Positions 26,221 to 36,229 of a DNA stretch of 64,000 bases are shown here, piece by piece. The notes under the pieces are model-generated. The model was not told where the DNA came from. It worked only from the letters and a program-made list of their open reading frames with translations, and did not search any database. The stretch is from Pseudomonas sp. EpS/L25 (GTDB lineage Bacteria; Pseudomonadota; Gammaproteobacteria; Pseudomonadales; Pseudomonadaceae): contig NZ_LNUP01000011.1 in assembly GCF_001512295.1 (NCBI RefSeq), positions 310,326-374,325 of the forward strand. The letters are read 5' to 3'. The position numbers and the translations under genes were made by a program. Positions within the stretch are counted from its first letter, which is position 1; every line of letters begins with the position of its first letter.

Positions 26221-27114
26221 ATGCTGAAGAAGACGAGACGCTGGGCGCTGGCGGGACTGCTGGGGTTGTTGCTCGGCAATGCCGCCCAGGCCGCCGAGCC
26301 GTTCAAGGTGGTTACCACCTTCACGGTGATCGCCGACATGGCGAGCAACGTGGCGGGGGATGCCGCCCAGGTGGAATCCATCACCAAGCCCGGCGCCGAG
26401 ATCCACAACTACCAGCCCACCCCGGGCGATCTGCTCAAGACGCGCGATGCCCAACTGGTGCTGTGGAACGGCCTGAATCTGGAGCTCTGGTTCGAGCGCT
26501 TCTTCAGCCGCATGAAGGACGTGCCCAGTGCGGTGGTTTCCCAGGGCGTCGCGCCCATCGCCATCGCCCAGGGCCCCTATGCCGGCAAGCCCAATCCCCA
26601 TGCCTGGATGTCGCCGCAGGCAGCGCTGGTCTACGTCGACAACATCCGCGAGGCCCTGGTGCAGCACGATCCGGCCAATGCCGAGACCTACCGGCGTAAC
26701 GCCGAGGCCTACAAGGCACGCATCACGACCACCCTCGACCCTCTGCGCCAGCAATTGCGGGCGATTCCCGAACAGCGCCGCTGGCTGGTGTCCAGCGAGG
26801 GTGCCTTCAGCTACCTGGCCCGCGACCTGGGGCTCAAGGAGCTCTATCTCTGGCCGATCAACGCCGATGCCCAGGGCACGCCGCAGCAGGTCCGCCGGGT
26901 GATCGAGACGGTGCGCGCCGAGCGGATTCCGGCGGTGTTCAGCGAGAGTACCGTTTCCGCCGCGCCGGCCGAGCAGGTGGCGCGGGAGAGCGGCGCCCGC
27001 TATGGCGGAGTGCTCTATGTGGATTCCCTGAGCGCCGCCGATGGGCCGGTGCCCACCTATCTCGACCTGCTGCGGGTCACTACCGAAACCCTGGTCAAGG
27101 GGCTGGCGCCATGA
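26221..27114 (+). CDS. sitA: Metal ABC transporter substrate-binding protein, Mn/Fe type (SitA/YfeA)
   Basis: 297 residues, cluster A-I metal-binding protein of the periplasm. Signal peptide [20 protein letters not shown] with cleavage after AQA. Metal ligands His62 (IHNYQPTP), His127 (NPHAW), Glu193 and Asp268 match the His-His-Glu-Asp set of Mn/Fe proteins such as PsaA/MntC rather than the three-His ZnuA set. The ATG at 26221 starts the signal peptide; the GTG at 26209 adds only four residues. It opens an operon of four overlapping genes behind an MntR-like box. Confidence 0.93.
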   Translation: MLKKTRRWALAGLLGLLLGNAAQAAEPFKVVTTFTVIADMASNVAGDAAQVESITKPGAEIHNYQPTPGDLLKTRDAQLVLWNGLNLELWFERFFSRMKDVPSAVVSQGVAPIAIAQGPYAGKPNPHAWMSPQAALVYVDNIREALVQHDPANAETYRRNAEAYKARITTTLDPLRQQLRAIPEQRRWLVSSEGAFSYLARDLGLKELYLWPINADAQGTPQQVRRVIETVRAERIPAVFSESTVSAAPAEQVARESGARYGGVLYVDSLSAADGPVPTYLDLLRVTTETLVKGLAP

Positions 27115-27872
27115 TCGCCCTCGACGGGGTCAGCGTGACCTATCGCAATGGCCACACCGCCCTGTGCGACGCCAGCCTGGTGGTGCCTGGCGGTTCCATC
27201 ACCGCCCTGGTGGGGGTCAATGGCAGCGGCAAGTCCACCCTGTTCAAGGCGATCATGGGCTTCGTGCCCCTGCGCAGCGGCCAGGTACGGGTCGATGACC
27301 TGCCGGTGGCGCAGGCGCTCAAGCGCAACCTGGTCGCCTACGTGCCCCAGAGCGAAGACGTGGACTGGGACTTTCCGGTGCGGGTGGAAGACGTGGTGCT
27401 CATGGGCCGCTATGGCCGGATGAATTTCCTGCGCCTGGCCCGCGCCGCCGATCACCAGGCGGTGGGCGCCGCCCTGGCCCGGGTAGGGCTGACCGAGTTG
27501 CGCAAGCGGCAGATCGGCGAACTTTCCGGTGGCCAGAAGAAGCGGGTCTTCCTCGCGCGCGCCCTGGCCCAGAACAGCCGGGTGATCCTGCTGGACGAAC
27601 CCTTCACCGGGGTGGACGCCACCTCCGAGCGCGCCATCATCGAATTGCTCCAGGCCCTGCGCGCCGAAGGGCGTTCGATGCTGGTGTCGACCCATGATCT
27701 GGCCAGCATCGAGCGCTTCTGCGACCGCACCGTATTGCTCGATCGCACCGTGCTGGCCCAGGGGCCGACGGCCGAGGTCTTTACCCGCGAGAACCTGGAA
27801 CGCACCTTTGGCGGCGCCCTGCGCCTGTTCGAGGCTGGCCAGGCGGCGCCGCGGCGCCGGGAGCGTGCCTGA
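27111..27872 (+). CDS. sitB: Mn/Fe ABC transporter ATP-binding protein
   Basis: 253 residues. Walker [10 protein letters not shown] at 35-43, signature LSGGQ at 138-142, Walker B VILLDEP at 158-164, and STHD switch region. It powers the SitC/SitD channel. It overlaps sitA by 4 bp (ATGA) and sitC by one base, indicating tight translational coupling. The metal specificity follows from the SitA ligands. Confidence 0.94.
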   Translation: MIALDGVSVTYRNGHTALCDASLVVPGGSITALVGVNGSGKSTLFKAIMGFVPLRSGQVRVDDLPVAQALKRNLVAYVPQSEDVDWDFPVRVEDVVLMGRYGRMNFLRLARAADHQAVGAALARVGLTELRKRQIGELSGGQKKRVFLARALAQNSRVILLDEPFTGVDATSERAIIELLQALRAEGRSMLVSTHDLASIERFCDRTVLLDRTVLAQGPTAEVFTRENLERTFGGALRLFEAGQAAPRRRERA

Positions 27873-28726
27873 TGGAAGGGCTGCTGGAACCCCTGGCCTA
27901 CGGCTACATGAGAAACGCCCTGGGCGCAGCGGCGCTGGTGGGCGGACTGTGCGCCTTCCTTTCCGCCTACCTGATGCTCAAGGGCTGGTCGCTGATCGGC
28001 GATGCCCTGTCCCATGCCGTGGTGCCTGGCGTGGCCGGCGCCTATCTGCTCGGCCTGCCGCTGGCCCTCGGCGCCTTTCTCGCCGGCGGCGCGGCGGCCG
28101 GGGCCATGCTCGGCCTACGGCAGTACACGCGGCTCAAGGAAGACGTCATCATCGGCCTGATCTTCAGCGCCTTCTTCGGTGGCGGGCTGTTCCTCGTCTC
28201 GTTGGCGCCGGTCGCGGTGGACATCCAGACCATCGTCTTCGGCAACATCCTGGCCATCACCCCCGAGGCCAGTCGCCAGCTGCTGATCATCGCCGCCATC
28301 TCCCTGCTGGTTTTGCTGCTGAAGTGGCGCGACCTGCTGCTGGTGTTCTTCGACGAGGGCCAGGCGCGCGCCTGCGGCCTCAATCCCACCGGCTACAAGC
28401 TGCTGTTCTTTACCCTGCTGGCGCTGAGCACCGTGGCGGCCATGCAGACGGTGGGCGCCTTTCTGGTCATCGCCCTGGTAGTGACGCCGGGGGCGACGGC
28501 CTATCTGCTCAGTGATCGCTTCTCGCGGGTGGTGCTGATCAGTGTGGCCATTGGGGTCGGCAGCGGACTGCTGGGCACCTATCTCAGCTACTTCCTCGAC
28601 GGCGCCACCGGTGGCTGCGTGGTGGTCTTGCAGACCCTAATCTTCCTGCTGGCCTTCGTCCTGGCGCCGCGTCACGGCCTGCTGGCCAACCGCCGGCGGG
28701 CGCGGCAGACGGCGGAGGCGGGCTGA
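27872..28726 (+). CDS. sitC: Mn/Fe ABC transporter permease (SitC)
   Basis: 284 residues, ABC-3 family permease with about eight hydrophobic helices (ALVGGLCAFLSAYLMLKGW, TVAAMQTVGAFLVIALVVTP). Family motif LIGDALSHAVVPGVAGAYL with the conserved Asp and His is near residues 44-62. It pairs with the following permease to form the channel. It overlaps both flanking genes by one base (TGATG). Confidence 0.93.
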   Translation: MEGLLEPLAYGYMRNALGAAALVGGLCAFLSAYLMLKGWSLIGDALSHAVVPGVAGAYLLGLPLALGAFLAGGAAAGAMLGLRQYTRLKEDVIIGLIFSAFFGGGLFLVSLAPVAVDIQTIVFGNILAITPEASRQLLIIAAISLLVLLLKWRDLLLVFFDEGQARACGLNPTGYKLLFFTLLALSTVAAMQTVGAFLVIALVVTPGATAYLLSDRFSRVVLISVAIGVGSGLLGTYLSYFLDGATGGCVVVLQTLIFLLAFVLAPRHGLLANRRRARQTAEAG

Positions 28727-29571
28727 TGGACTGGTTGCGGCTGACCGTCGAGGTCGACTTCATGCGCCAGGCGCTGCTGATGGCCGTGCTGGTAGCGATC
28801 CCGACGGCGCTGTTGTCGTGTTTCCTGGTGCTCAGGGGCTGGGCGTTGCTGGGCGATGCCATCGCCCACGCGGTGTTTCCCGGCCTGGTGCTGGCTTCGG
28901 CGCTGGGCGCACCGCTGGTGGCGGGTGCCTTCATCGCCGGGCTGGGCTGCGCCCTGGCGACCGGCTATCTCAGGCGCCACAGCCGGGTAAAGCAGGACAC
29001 CCTGATGGGCGTGGTCTTTTCCGGGATGTTCGGCCTGGGCCTGGTGCTGCACGCCAGGCTGCCTACCGAATTGCACCTGGACCACATCCTGCTCGGCGAT
29101 CTGCTGGGGGTCACTCCAGAAGCCTTCTGGCAGATGGTGGTGATCGCGGCCGTGGTGGTGCTGGTCCTCGTCTGCCGCTGGCGCGATCTGCTGGTGCTGG
29201 CCTTCGATGCCGCCCAGGCGCGGGCGCTGGGACTGCGGGTGGACCTGCTGCACTACGGCCTGCTCGGCCTCATCGCCCTGACCGTGGTCGGCGCCCTGCA
29301 GGCCGTGGGCATGGTACCGGTGGTGGCATTGCTGATCGCCCCGGGGGCAACGGCCTTTCTGCTCACCCGCTCCTTTGGCATGATGCTGCTGGTAGCCACG
29401 GCGCTGGCGGTGACGGCGGCCCTGGGCGGCGTGCTGCTGAGCCTGGCCTGGGACAGCGCACCGGCGCCGACCATGGTGGTGTTGCTGACCGCCGGCTTCC
29501 TGCTCGCCCTGGCATGGCGCCTGTGGCGGGATGGACGTCGCTCGGGCGATAAGGGCGTTCAATCGGCCTGA
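28726..29571 (+). CDS. sitD: Mn/Fe ABC transporter permease (SitD)
   Basis: 281 residues, ABC-3 family, about eight helices, with LLGDAIAHAVFPGLVLASAL as in SitC. Two different permease genes in one operon is the YfeABCD/SitABCD pattern; ZnuB systems have only one. The last gene of the operon; no clear terminator follows in the 66 bp before the CBS gene. Confidence 0.93.
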   Translation: MDWLRLTVEVDFMRQALLMAVLVAIPTALLSCFLVLRGWALLGDAIAHAVFPGLVLASALGAPLVAGAFIAGLGCALATGYLRRHSRVKQDTLMGVVFSGMFGLGLVLHARLPTELHLDHILLGDLLGVTPEAFWQMVVIAAVVVLVLVCRWRDLLVLAFDAAQARALGLRVDLLHYGLLGLIALTVVGALQAVGMVPVVALLIAPGATAFLLTRSFGMMLLVATALAVTAALGGVLLSLAWDSAPAPTMVVLLTAGFLLALAWRLWRDGRRSGDKGVQSA

Positions 29572-29637
29572 TGTAATCGGTTGACTGGCCTGGCCAGGCG
29601 CTCCCGGTCACGCTCGCCTTCCCTCAGGAGAACCATC

Positions 29638-30072
29638 ATGAAAACCGTTGCCCAGTTACTCGCCGCCAAAGCCCAGCAGGACGTCTACACCACCACGCCG
29701 GAAGCCTCGGTGCTCGAAGCGCTGCAACTGATGGCCGACAAGAACGTCGGGGCACTGCCGGTGATGCGCGGTGGCGAATTGGTGGGCATCGTCAGCGAGC
29801 GTGACTACGCCCGCAAGATGGTGCTGCAGGGGCGTTCCTCCTACGCCACCCCGGTGAGCGCCATCATGACCGCCGCGGTGATCATCATCCTGCCGTCGCA
29901 GAGTGTCGCCGAGTGCCTGGCGCTGATGACCGAACATCGCCTGCGTCACCTACCGGTAATGGGGAACGGCCAACTGATCGGCCTGCTGTCCATTGGTGAC
30001 CTGGTCAAGGAAATCATGGTCGAACAGGCCGCGCTGATCCGCCAGCTGGAAGGCTACATCCGCGGCGAGTGA
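29638..30072 (+). CDS. Tandem CBS-domain protein
   Basis: 144 residues made of two CBS motifs (about 8-65 and 75-135): YTTTPEASVLEALQLMADKN, then SVAECLALMTEHRLRHLPVM. Such small proteins bind adenosyl ligands; the partner cannot be inferred. SD TCAGGAG is 8 nt before the ATG. It lies between the Mn operon and the siderophore receptor and need not belong to either. Confidence 0.9.
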   Translation: MKTVAQLLAAKAQQDVYTTTPEASVLEALQLMADKNVGALPVMRGGELVGIVSERDYARKMVLQGRSSYATPVSAIMTAAVIIILPSQSVAECLALMTEHRLRHLPVMGNGQLIGLLSIGDLVKEIMVEQAALIRQLEGYIRGE

Positions 30073-30101
30073 AGGCGGCTGTCTCAACCTGTCCCAAATT
30101 C

Positions 30102-30120
30102 CGTAACGACAATCATTACC
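30102..30120. promoter_or_regulatory. Fur box upstream of the CirA-like receptor
   Basis: CGTAACGACAATCATTACC matches the Fur consensus at 14 of 19 positions and lies 35 bp before the receptor start codon. Confidence 0.75.
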
Positions 30121-30154
30121 ATCCGTGTCCTTTCTCGTCTGGAGGGCACGTTGT

Positions 30155-32098
30155 ATGGCAAGGTCGCACCCGTTCATCCTCACACCTTTGGCTCTGGGCC
30201 TGGCGCTGGCCAGCCTGGCGGCCGGCGCCGAGGAGATCACTGAACTCGATACCACGGTGGTCACCGCATCCGGCTTCGAACAGCGGCTGGAGGACGCCCC
30301 GGCGTCGGTCACGGTGATCGATGCCGAAACCCTGCGCAAGCGTCCGATCCGTGACCTGGGCGATGCCCTGCGCGACGTCGAGGGCGTGGTGGTCAACGGT
30401 TCGGCCAACGAGACCGATATCTCCATCCGCGGCATGCCTGGTGATTACACCCTGATCCTGGTCGACGGCAAGCGCCAGAGCGCCCGGGAGTCGCGGGTCA
30501 ACGGCAACCGCGGCTACGAGCAGAGCTTCATTCCGCCAGCGGCCGCCATCGAGCGGATCGAAGTGGTGCGCGGGCCGATGTCGTCGCTATATGGCTCCGA
30601 TGCCATCGGTGGGGTGATCAACATCATCACCAAGAAGAATGTCGCGCAGTGGCATGGCTCCCTGACCACCGACTATATCGCCCAGCAGCACAAGGAGCAG
30701 GGCAATTCGCGGCAGGGCCAGTTCTTCCTCGGCGGTCCGCTGCATGCCGACCTGCTCGGCCTGCAACTCTGGGGCCGCTACCTGGATCGCCAGGCCGACG
30801 ACGACGTCCAGCAGACCCGGGGTTTCAGCAAGGCGCGCCACCGCGACCTGACCGGGCGCCTGGTGTTCACCCCGAACGAGGATCACGAGATCCTGCTGGA
30901 AGCCGGCCAGACGCGCCTGCGCAATGGCGATGGCCTGAGCAATGACTGGGCCACCCGCCAGCAGGACAACGACCGCGATCACTGGTCGGTGAGCCATACC
31001 GGGCACTGGCAGGGCGGGATGCGCTCGGACGTCTCCCTGGCGCACGAGGAAACCTCGCGTGAAGGCCTGGCCACGCCGGCGCAGACCGACGTCTTCGGAC
31101 GCAAGCCGCAGGTGAACAACACCGTACTGGATGCCAAGCTGGTGACCCCGCTGGACGATCACCTGCTCACCACCGGTCTGCAGTACAACCACGGCGAGGT
31201 GCAGGACTGGAACCAGGGGCTGAACGACCGTCGCCAGTACTCCTTCTCGGTGACCCAGCGGGCGCTGTTCGCCGAGGACGAGTGGGCCATCACCGACAGC
31301 TTCGCCCTCACCGGCGGGCTGCGCCTCGACGACCACGAACAGTACGGCAAGCACTGGAGCCCGCGGCTCTATGGCGTCTGGCACGCCACGCCCCAGTGGA
31401 CCTTCAAGGGCGGCGTCTCGCGTGGCTTCAAGGCACCGGAGATCCGCGCCGTGGTGCCCGGCTACGCCTATCTGCGGCGCAATCGCTTCGTCATGCTCGG
31501 CAACCCGGACCTCAAGCCGGAAACCAGCACCAACTACGAGGTGGCGGCGCTCTGGTCCAACCGCCGCAACCTCGAGGCCGCGGCGACGCTGTTCTACAAC
31601 GACTTCCAGGACAAGCTCTCCACCGTCACCACCACCGAGCGCTGGAACGGCTATATCCGCATGGATCGCATCAACGTCGACGAGGCGGTGATCCGTGGCG
31701 TGGAGCTGAGCGGCGGTTGGGACATCACCAAGGCCCTGCGCCTGGGCGGCAACTTCACCTACCTGGACTCCGAGCAGCGTAGCGGCCCCAACAAGGGTGC
31801 GCCCCTGTCGCTGACCCCCGAGCGCAAGGCCAATCTGCGCCTGGACTGGACCCTGACGGACCGGCTCAACCTGTGGACGGCGCTGGACTACTACGGCGAG
31901 GAGTACGACGCCACCCTGACTGCCGAAGCGGCGCCGGCCTACACCACCTGGGACGTTGGCGGCGGCTTCGTGGCGACGCGCAACCTGAGCTTCAATGCGG
32001 CGATCCGCAACCTGAACGACCGCCGCCTGGACGACGAGACCTATGGCACGGTGAACTACGGCCGGCATCTGTGGGTGAGTGCGACTATGAGTTTCTAA
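30155..32098 (+). CDS. TonB-dependent outer-membrane receptor, CirA-like (catecholate siderophore)
   Basis: 647 residues. Signal peptide of about 24 residues, TonB box DTTVVTAS at 32-39, plug domain with EDAPASVTVIDAETLRKRP and RGPMSSLYGSDAIGGVINII, then a 22-strand barrel ending in MSF (terminal Phe). The plug and barrel pattern, including DYTLILVDGKR and LDDHEQYGKHWSPRLYGV, closely follows E. coli CirA, a catecholate-iron and colicin I receptor. Start chosen at 30155 with SD GGAGGG; the frame to 30125 is not needed. Confidence 0.92.
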   Translation: MARSHPFILTPLALGLALASLAAGAEEITELDTTVVTASGFEQRLEDAPASVTVIDAETLRKRPIRDLGDALRDVEGVVVNGSANETDISIRGMPGDYTLILVDGKRQSARESRVNGNRGYEQSFIPPAAAIERIEVVRGPMSSLYGSDAIGGVINIITKKNVAQWHGSLTTDYIAQQHKEQGNSRQGQFFLGGPLHADLLGLQLWGRYLDRQADDDVQQTRGFSKARHRDLTGRLVFTPNEDHEILLEAGQTRLRNGDGLSNDWATRQQDNDRDHWSVSHTGHWQGGMRSDVSLAHEETSREGLATPAQTDVFGRKPQVNNTVLDAKLVTPLDDHLLTTGLQYNHGEVQDWNQGLNDRRQYSFSVTQRALFAEDEWAITDSFALTGGLRLDDHEQYGKHWSPRLYGVWHATPQWTFKGGVSRGFKAPEIRAVVPGYAYLRRNRFVMLGNPDLKPETSTNYEVAALWSNRRNLEAAATLFYNDFQDKLSTVTTTERWNGYIRMDRINVDEAVIRGVELSGGWDITKALRLGGNFTYLDSEQRSGPNKGAPLSLTPERKANLRLDWTLTDRLNLWTALDYYGEEYDATLTAEAAPAYTTWDVGGGFVATRNLSFNAAIRNLNDRRLDDETYGTVNYGRHLWVSATMSF

Positions 32099-32150
32099 CT
32101 GGATGAGTGTTGGGTTTAGCTGAGCAACTGTCCTTTGACGTAACCCCTTG

Positions 32151-32215
32151 ATCGCGGCCATGGGCCGCTCCTACAGGCGCATCCGACCCTTGTAGGAGCG
32201 GCCCATGGCCGCGAT
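32151..32215. repeat. REP-type paired repeat, copy A
   Basis: Two 25-bp arms, exact inverted complements (ATCGCGGCCATGGGCCGCTC continuing to CTACA, and its complement), separated by 15 bp. The GTAGGAGCGGCC/GGCCGCTCCTAC core is the common Pseudomonas REP. It lies between convergent transcripts (receptor and sensor kinase) and could act as a terminator. A second copy is at 48984-49047. Confidence 0.92.
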
Positions 32216-32235
32216 TTTGGTTGGGCTGATCTAAA

Positions 32236-33591
32236 TCAAATCGCTAGCGGCAGGATCACCCGCGCGCACAGGCTGCCCTCTGGACGGTTGTGCAGCTGCA
32301 GCTCGCCGCCATGGGCGAGGATGCAGGCCCGGGCGATGGCAAGGCCCAGGCCGAGCCCGCGGGTGGAGTCCTGGCCCGGAGGCCGGTAGAAGGGTTCGAA
32401 GACCCGTTCCAGCTGGTCCTCCGGCAGGCCGGGACCGTCATCGAGGATGTCTAGCCGGAGTAGCTGTGGCGCGGGACGCGACAGCTCGAGCGTAGCGCTG
32501 CCGCCGTGTTGCAGGGCATTGTCGAGCAGATTGCCCAGGGCACGCTTGAGCGCCAGTGGGCGACCCCGGAGCGGGAACGGTCCGTCCTCCGGCCAGGTCA
32601 CCGGCTGGTCCAGCGCCTGGTAGCGCTCGCGCAAGTCCTGCAGCAGGGCGCTCAGGTCGATATCCTGGTGGACCTCGGTCTGGCGCTCGCCACGGATGAA
32701 ATCCAGGGTCTCCTGCACCATGGCGTCCAGCTCGCCCAGGCTTTCCTCCATATCGTCCCGTTCGGCCGAGGGTTCCAGCAGGGCCAGCTGAACCCGCAGC
32801 GCGGCCAGCGGGGTATTGAAGTCATGGCTGATGGCGGCCAGCATGCGCACCCGGTCGTCCAGGTGGCGCAGCAGCCGCTCCTGCATCAGCTCGAAGGCCG
32901 CCGCCAGCTCCCGTGCCTCGCGCGGCCCCCGGCGGACGTCCAGGCGACTGCGCTCGCCCCGGCTGAGTCCCTCGGCGGCGCGGGTGAGTTGCCGTAGCGG
33001 ACGCACCAGTTGCCCGATCAGCAGCCAGCCGAGCAGCAGCACCGGTACGGCGCCCAGTAGCAGCGACCAGCCCAGGGCGGTCAGCCAGCCATCGCTGCGC
33101 GCCGGATACTGCACGGCATTGAGCCAGCGGCCGTCGGGCAGGGCCAGGCTACTGCGCAGCTGCAGGGGCGCCCAGCCGGCGGCGGTCAGCGGCGAGGCAC
33201 GGGCGGCCTCGCCGGCGGTGCTTTCCAGTTGCATCACCAGGCCGTCTTCGAGTTGCCCCAGGCGCCGCGCCAGATCGCGGGCCAGGCGGCGTTCTTCGGT
33301 GAGCATGGGGAAGGGGGCCACCTCGGGCGTCGCGGCCACCCAAAGTCGCGCCGGTGGTTCGGCCAGCACCCGCAGCAGGGCGTCCGCCTGCGCCGCGGGC
33401 AGGCGGTCGACCGCTGTCCGAGCGACCGCCAGGCGCTCCAGGGCCTGGCCGTAGGACAACGGGTGGACCAGCGAACCGGTCTGGTGCAGCACCAGTGCCG
33501 CGGCGGCGTGCGCCAGCAGCAGGGTGGCGCAGAACAGCAGGCAGAGGCGCGGCGTGATGCCCTGCAACCAGCTCCGCCAGGGCGTGACCAC
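32236..33591 (-). CDS. Two-component sensor histidine kinase
   Basis: 451 residues from the GTG at 33591. Membrane helices at about 14-36 and 169-194 flank a periplasmic sensor of some 130 residues; HAMP follows. The H-box is SHDFNTP with His256, where most kinases of this group have HDLRTP. ATPase motifs NLLDNALQHG, LDILDDGPGLP and GLGLGLAIAR are intact. The upstream TTG at 33618 lies inside the regulator gene and is less likely. Linked to the response regulator by a 2-nt gap. Confidence 0.88.
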   Translation of the reverse strand: MVTPWRSWLQGITPRLCLLFCATLLLAHAAAALVLHQTGSLVHPLSYGQALERLAVARTAVDRLPAAQADALLRVLAEPPARLWVAATPEVAPFPMLTEERRLARDLARRLGQLEDGLVMQLESTAGEAARASPLTAAGWAPLQLRSSLALPDGRWLNAVQYPARSDGWLTALGWSLLLGAVPVLLLGWLLIGQLVRPLRQLTRAAEGLSRGERSRLDVRRGPREARELAAAFELMQERLLRHLDDRVRMLAAISHDFNTPLAALRVQLALLEPSAERDDMEESLGELDAMVQETLDFIRGERQTEVHQDIDLSALLQDLRERYQALDQPVTWPEDGPFPLRGRPLALKRALGNLLDNALQHGGSATLELSRPAPQLLRLDILDDGPGLPEDQLERVFEPFYRPPGQDSTRGLGLGLAIARACILAHGGELQLHNRPEGSLCARVILPLAI

Positions 33592-33593
33592 GG

Positions 33594-34316
<723 letters not shown>

Positions 34317-34382
34317 GGCGATCGGGCTGGTGGTAGCAACCGCTCTAGGATAGCGCTTTGCCACCGTCCTTGGTATTGCTTC

Positions 34383-35048
34383 TCATTTGCCGGATGCGAC
34401 TGCCAGGACGCTGAGTTGACGCCCGTCGGCCGCGAAGTTGTCCGCCGCCAGCCAACGTTCGAAGCCGGCCTTTACCTGCGGCCATTCCCCGTCCAGCAAG
34501 CTGAACCAGGCAGTGTCGCGATTGCGGCCCTTGACCACCCGATGCTGGCGGAAAAGGCCTTCGTAGCTCAGGCCCAACCGTTCGGCGGCTCGCTTCGAGC
34601 GGGCGTTGGCGTTGTCGCATTTCCATTCCAGTCGGCGATAGCCCAGGGCGAAGGCTTCCTGCATCAGCAGATACAAGGCTTCGGTGGCCAGGGGCGTGCG
34701 CTGCAGGCGGCCACCGAAGGCGACGTGGCCGATCTCGATGCTGCCGTGCTCCGGGACGATGCTCATCAGGCTGAGTTGCCCCAGGGCGCGGCCGTCACGC
34801 GGGTCCACCACCGCATAGAACAGCGGATCGCGGCCCTGGGCCAGGTTGGCCAGCCAGGCGTCGAAGGCAACCCGCTCGGTGAAGGGGCCGTAGGGCAGGA
34901 AGTCCCAGAGCGCCGGGTCGTCGGCGTGCAGGGTTTGCCAGAGGTCGGCACCGTGGCGCGCCGGATCGAGGGGCTCCAGGCGCACATGGTGCCCGGGCAG
35001 CAGGCGAGGTTGGGGCACGCGGGCAGGGGTCCAGGCGAGGGTGGTCAT
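34383..35048 (-). CDS. GNAT N-acetyltransferase, RimJ/RimL-like
   Basis: 221 residues. Acetyltransferase_3 type: RLEPLDPARHGADLWQTLHA at the start, EIGHVAFGGRLQRTPLATEA (acetyl-CoA-binding region) and CDNANARSKRAAERLGLSYE near the end, matching the NxxSxR-A-E-RLGF motif of this class. The substrate is unknown. The start overlaps the stop of the upstream GNAT gene by 4 bp. Confidence 0.9.
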   Translation of the reverse strand: MTTLAWTPARVPQPRLLPGHHVRLEPLDPARHGADLWQTLHADDPALWDFLPYGPFTERVAFDAWLANLAQGRDPLFYAVVDPRDGRALGQLSLMSIVPEHGSIEIGHVAFGGRLQRTPLATEALYLLMQEAFALGYRRLEWKCDNANARSKRAAERLGLSYEGLFRQHRVVKGRNRDTAWFSLLDGEWPQVKAGFERWLAADNFAADGRQLSVLAVASGK

Positions 35049-35494
35049 GGGCGGTCTCCCAACAGGTGGCGGTACTGGATGAACCCGGAGCGGGCGGCGA
35101 TGCGGTCATAGAGCTGGCGCCCCGGGTAGTTGGTTTCCTGGGTCAGCCAGTGCACCCGATCGCAGCCAGCGGCCGCGGCACGGGCGTAGACATGCTCGAT
35201 CAGGGCGCGCCCCAGGCCGCCGCCGCGATGGCCCTCGGCGACATAGAGATCCTGCAGGTAGCAGTAGTCGGCTTCGGTCCAGCAGGAGCGGTGGTAGATG
35301 AAATGCACCAGCCCCAGGGCGCGATCACCCTCCCAGGCCAGGGCGCCATGCATGGGTTCGCTGGGGTCGAGCAGGCGCTGCCAGGTGCGGGCATAAGTGG
35401 CTTCCGGGAGGACGGTCTCGTAGAAGGCCAGATAGGCCTGCCAGAGGTCGTGCCAGACGCCGTGGTCGGCCGGGGTGAGAGGGCGAATGGTCAT
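35045..35494 (-). CDS. GNAT N-acetyltransferase (PaiA-like context)
   Basis: 149 residues. Motif A LYVAEGHRGGGLGRALIEHV binds acetyl-CoA; LTQETNYPGRQLYDRIAARS closes the fold. It overlaps the downstream GNAT gene by 4 bp and lies 13 bp after paiB, so all three are one operon. In Bacillus, PaiA is an acetyltransferase paired with PaiB, but this protein is not clearly PaiA by sequence. Confidence 0.88.
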   Translation of the reverse strand: MTIRPLTPADHGVWHDLWQAYLAFYETVLPEATYARTWQRLLDPSEPMHGALAWEGDRALGLVHFIYHRSCWTEADYCYLQDLYVAEGHRGGGLGRALIEHVYARAAAAGCDRVHWLTQETNYPGRQLYDRIAARSGFIQYRHLLGDRP

Positions 35495-35507
35495 GGGGGG
35501 TCCGGGG

Positions 35508-36140
35508 TCAGGATAGGGCGGTCATCAGTCCGGCAAGGGCCTGGGCGCTTGGATCGATACTGGCGGCCAGGCCCCGGCGGACGCCTTCGCGGTCGGCGGC
35601 GTTGCGGTTCTGGCTGAGTTTGGCGATGCCGTGAAGACGGTCGATGGGCAGGCGCAGGCCGCGGATGGCGCGCAGCATGCCCTGCAGGTAATCCGTGGGT
35701 GCATCCGCTACCCGCCAGGGCACGGACCGTCCGCCTTCGTGCTGGTCGGTGAGGCGCTCCAGCAAGGGCAGCAGGCGCTCGGGGTCATCGAAGACCTCGA
35801 CCGTGCCGCGGGCGTGCACCGCCTGGTAGTTCCAGGTCGGGACGACCCGCCCGTGCTCGGCCTTGCTCGGATAGAGGGCCGGGCTGACATAGGCTTGCGG
35901 CCCCTGGAAAACCGCCAGCACCCGCCCATCCTCGACCATCGCTGCGGCCTGGGGATTGCTGCGTGCCAAATGGCCATAGAGGGTGCCGTAGGGGCCCTCG
36001 TCTGGGTCCAGCCAGAGGGGCAGGTGGCTGACCAGCGGACCGCTGGCGCTCTGGCTGACCAGCAGCGCCAGGGCCTGGGCCTCTAGCTGCCGATGCAGGC
36101 TGGGCAGGTCGTCGAGACGGAAAGCGGGATTGGGGTACAT
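35508..36140 (-). CDS. paiB: PaiB-family FMN-binding protein
   Basis: 210 residues, full PaiB length. The N-terminal MYPNPAFRLDDLP and the conserved LYGHLARSNPQ, FQGPQAYVSPALYPSKAEHG and VPTWNYQAVHARG segments are diagnostic of the PaiB family, a split-barrel flavin fold related to pyridoxamine-phosphate oxidase and called a transcriptional regulator in Bacillus. KLSQNRN and ADREGV lie at the C-terminus. First gene of a three-gene operon, divergent from a MocR regulator. Confidence 0.92.
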   Translation of the reverse strand: MYPNPAFRLDDLPSLHRQLEAQALALLVSQSASGPLVSHLPLWLDPDEGPYGTLYGHLARSNPQAAAMVEDGRVLAVFQGPQAYVSPALYPSKAEHGRVVPTWNYQAVHARGTVEVFDDPERLLPLLERLTDQHEGGRSVPWRVADAPTDYLQGMLRAIRGLRLPIDRLHGIAKLSQNRNAADREGVRRGLAASIDPSAQALAGLMTALS

Positions 36141-36229
36141 GGGGGAGGTCTCCAGCGGCGTCTCACCATGCTAAGGTCGGCTTTGGCTCCCTGTAAGAGC
36201 CACTTCCTGCGACTTCGAGGGTGCCAATC

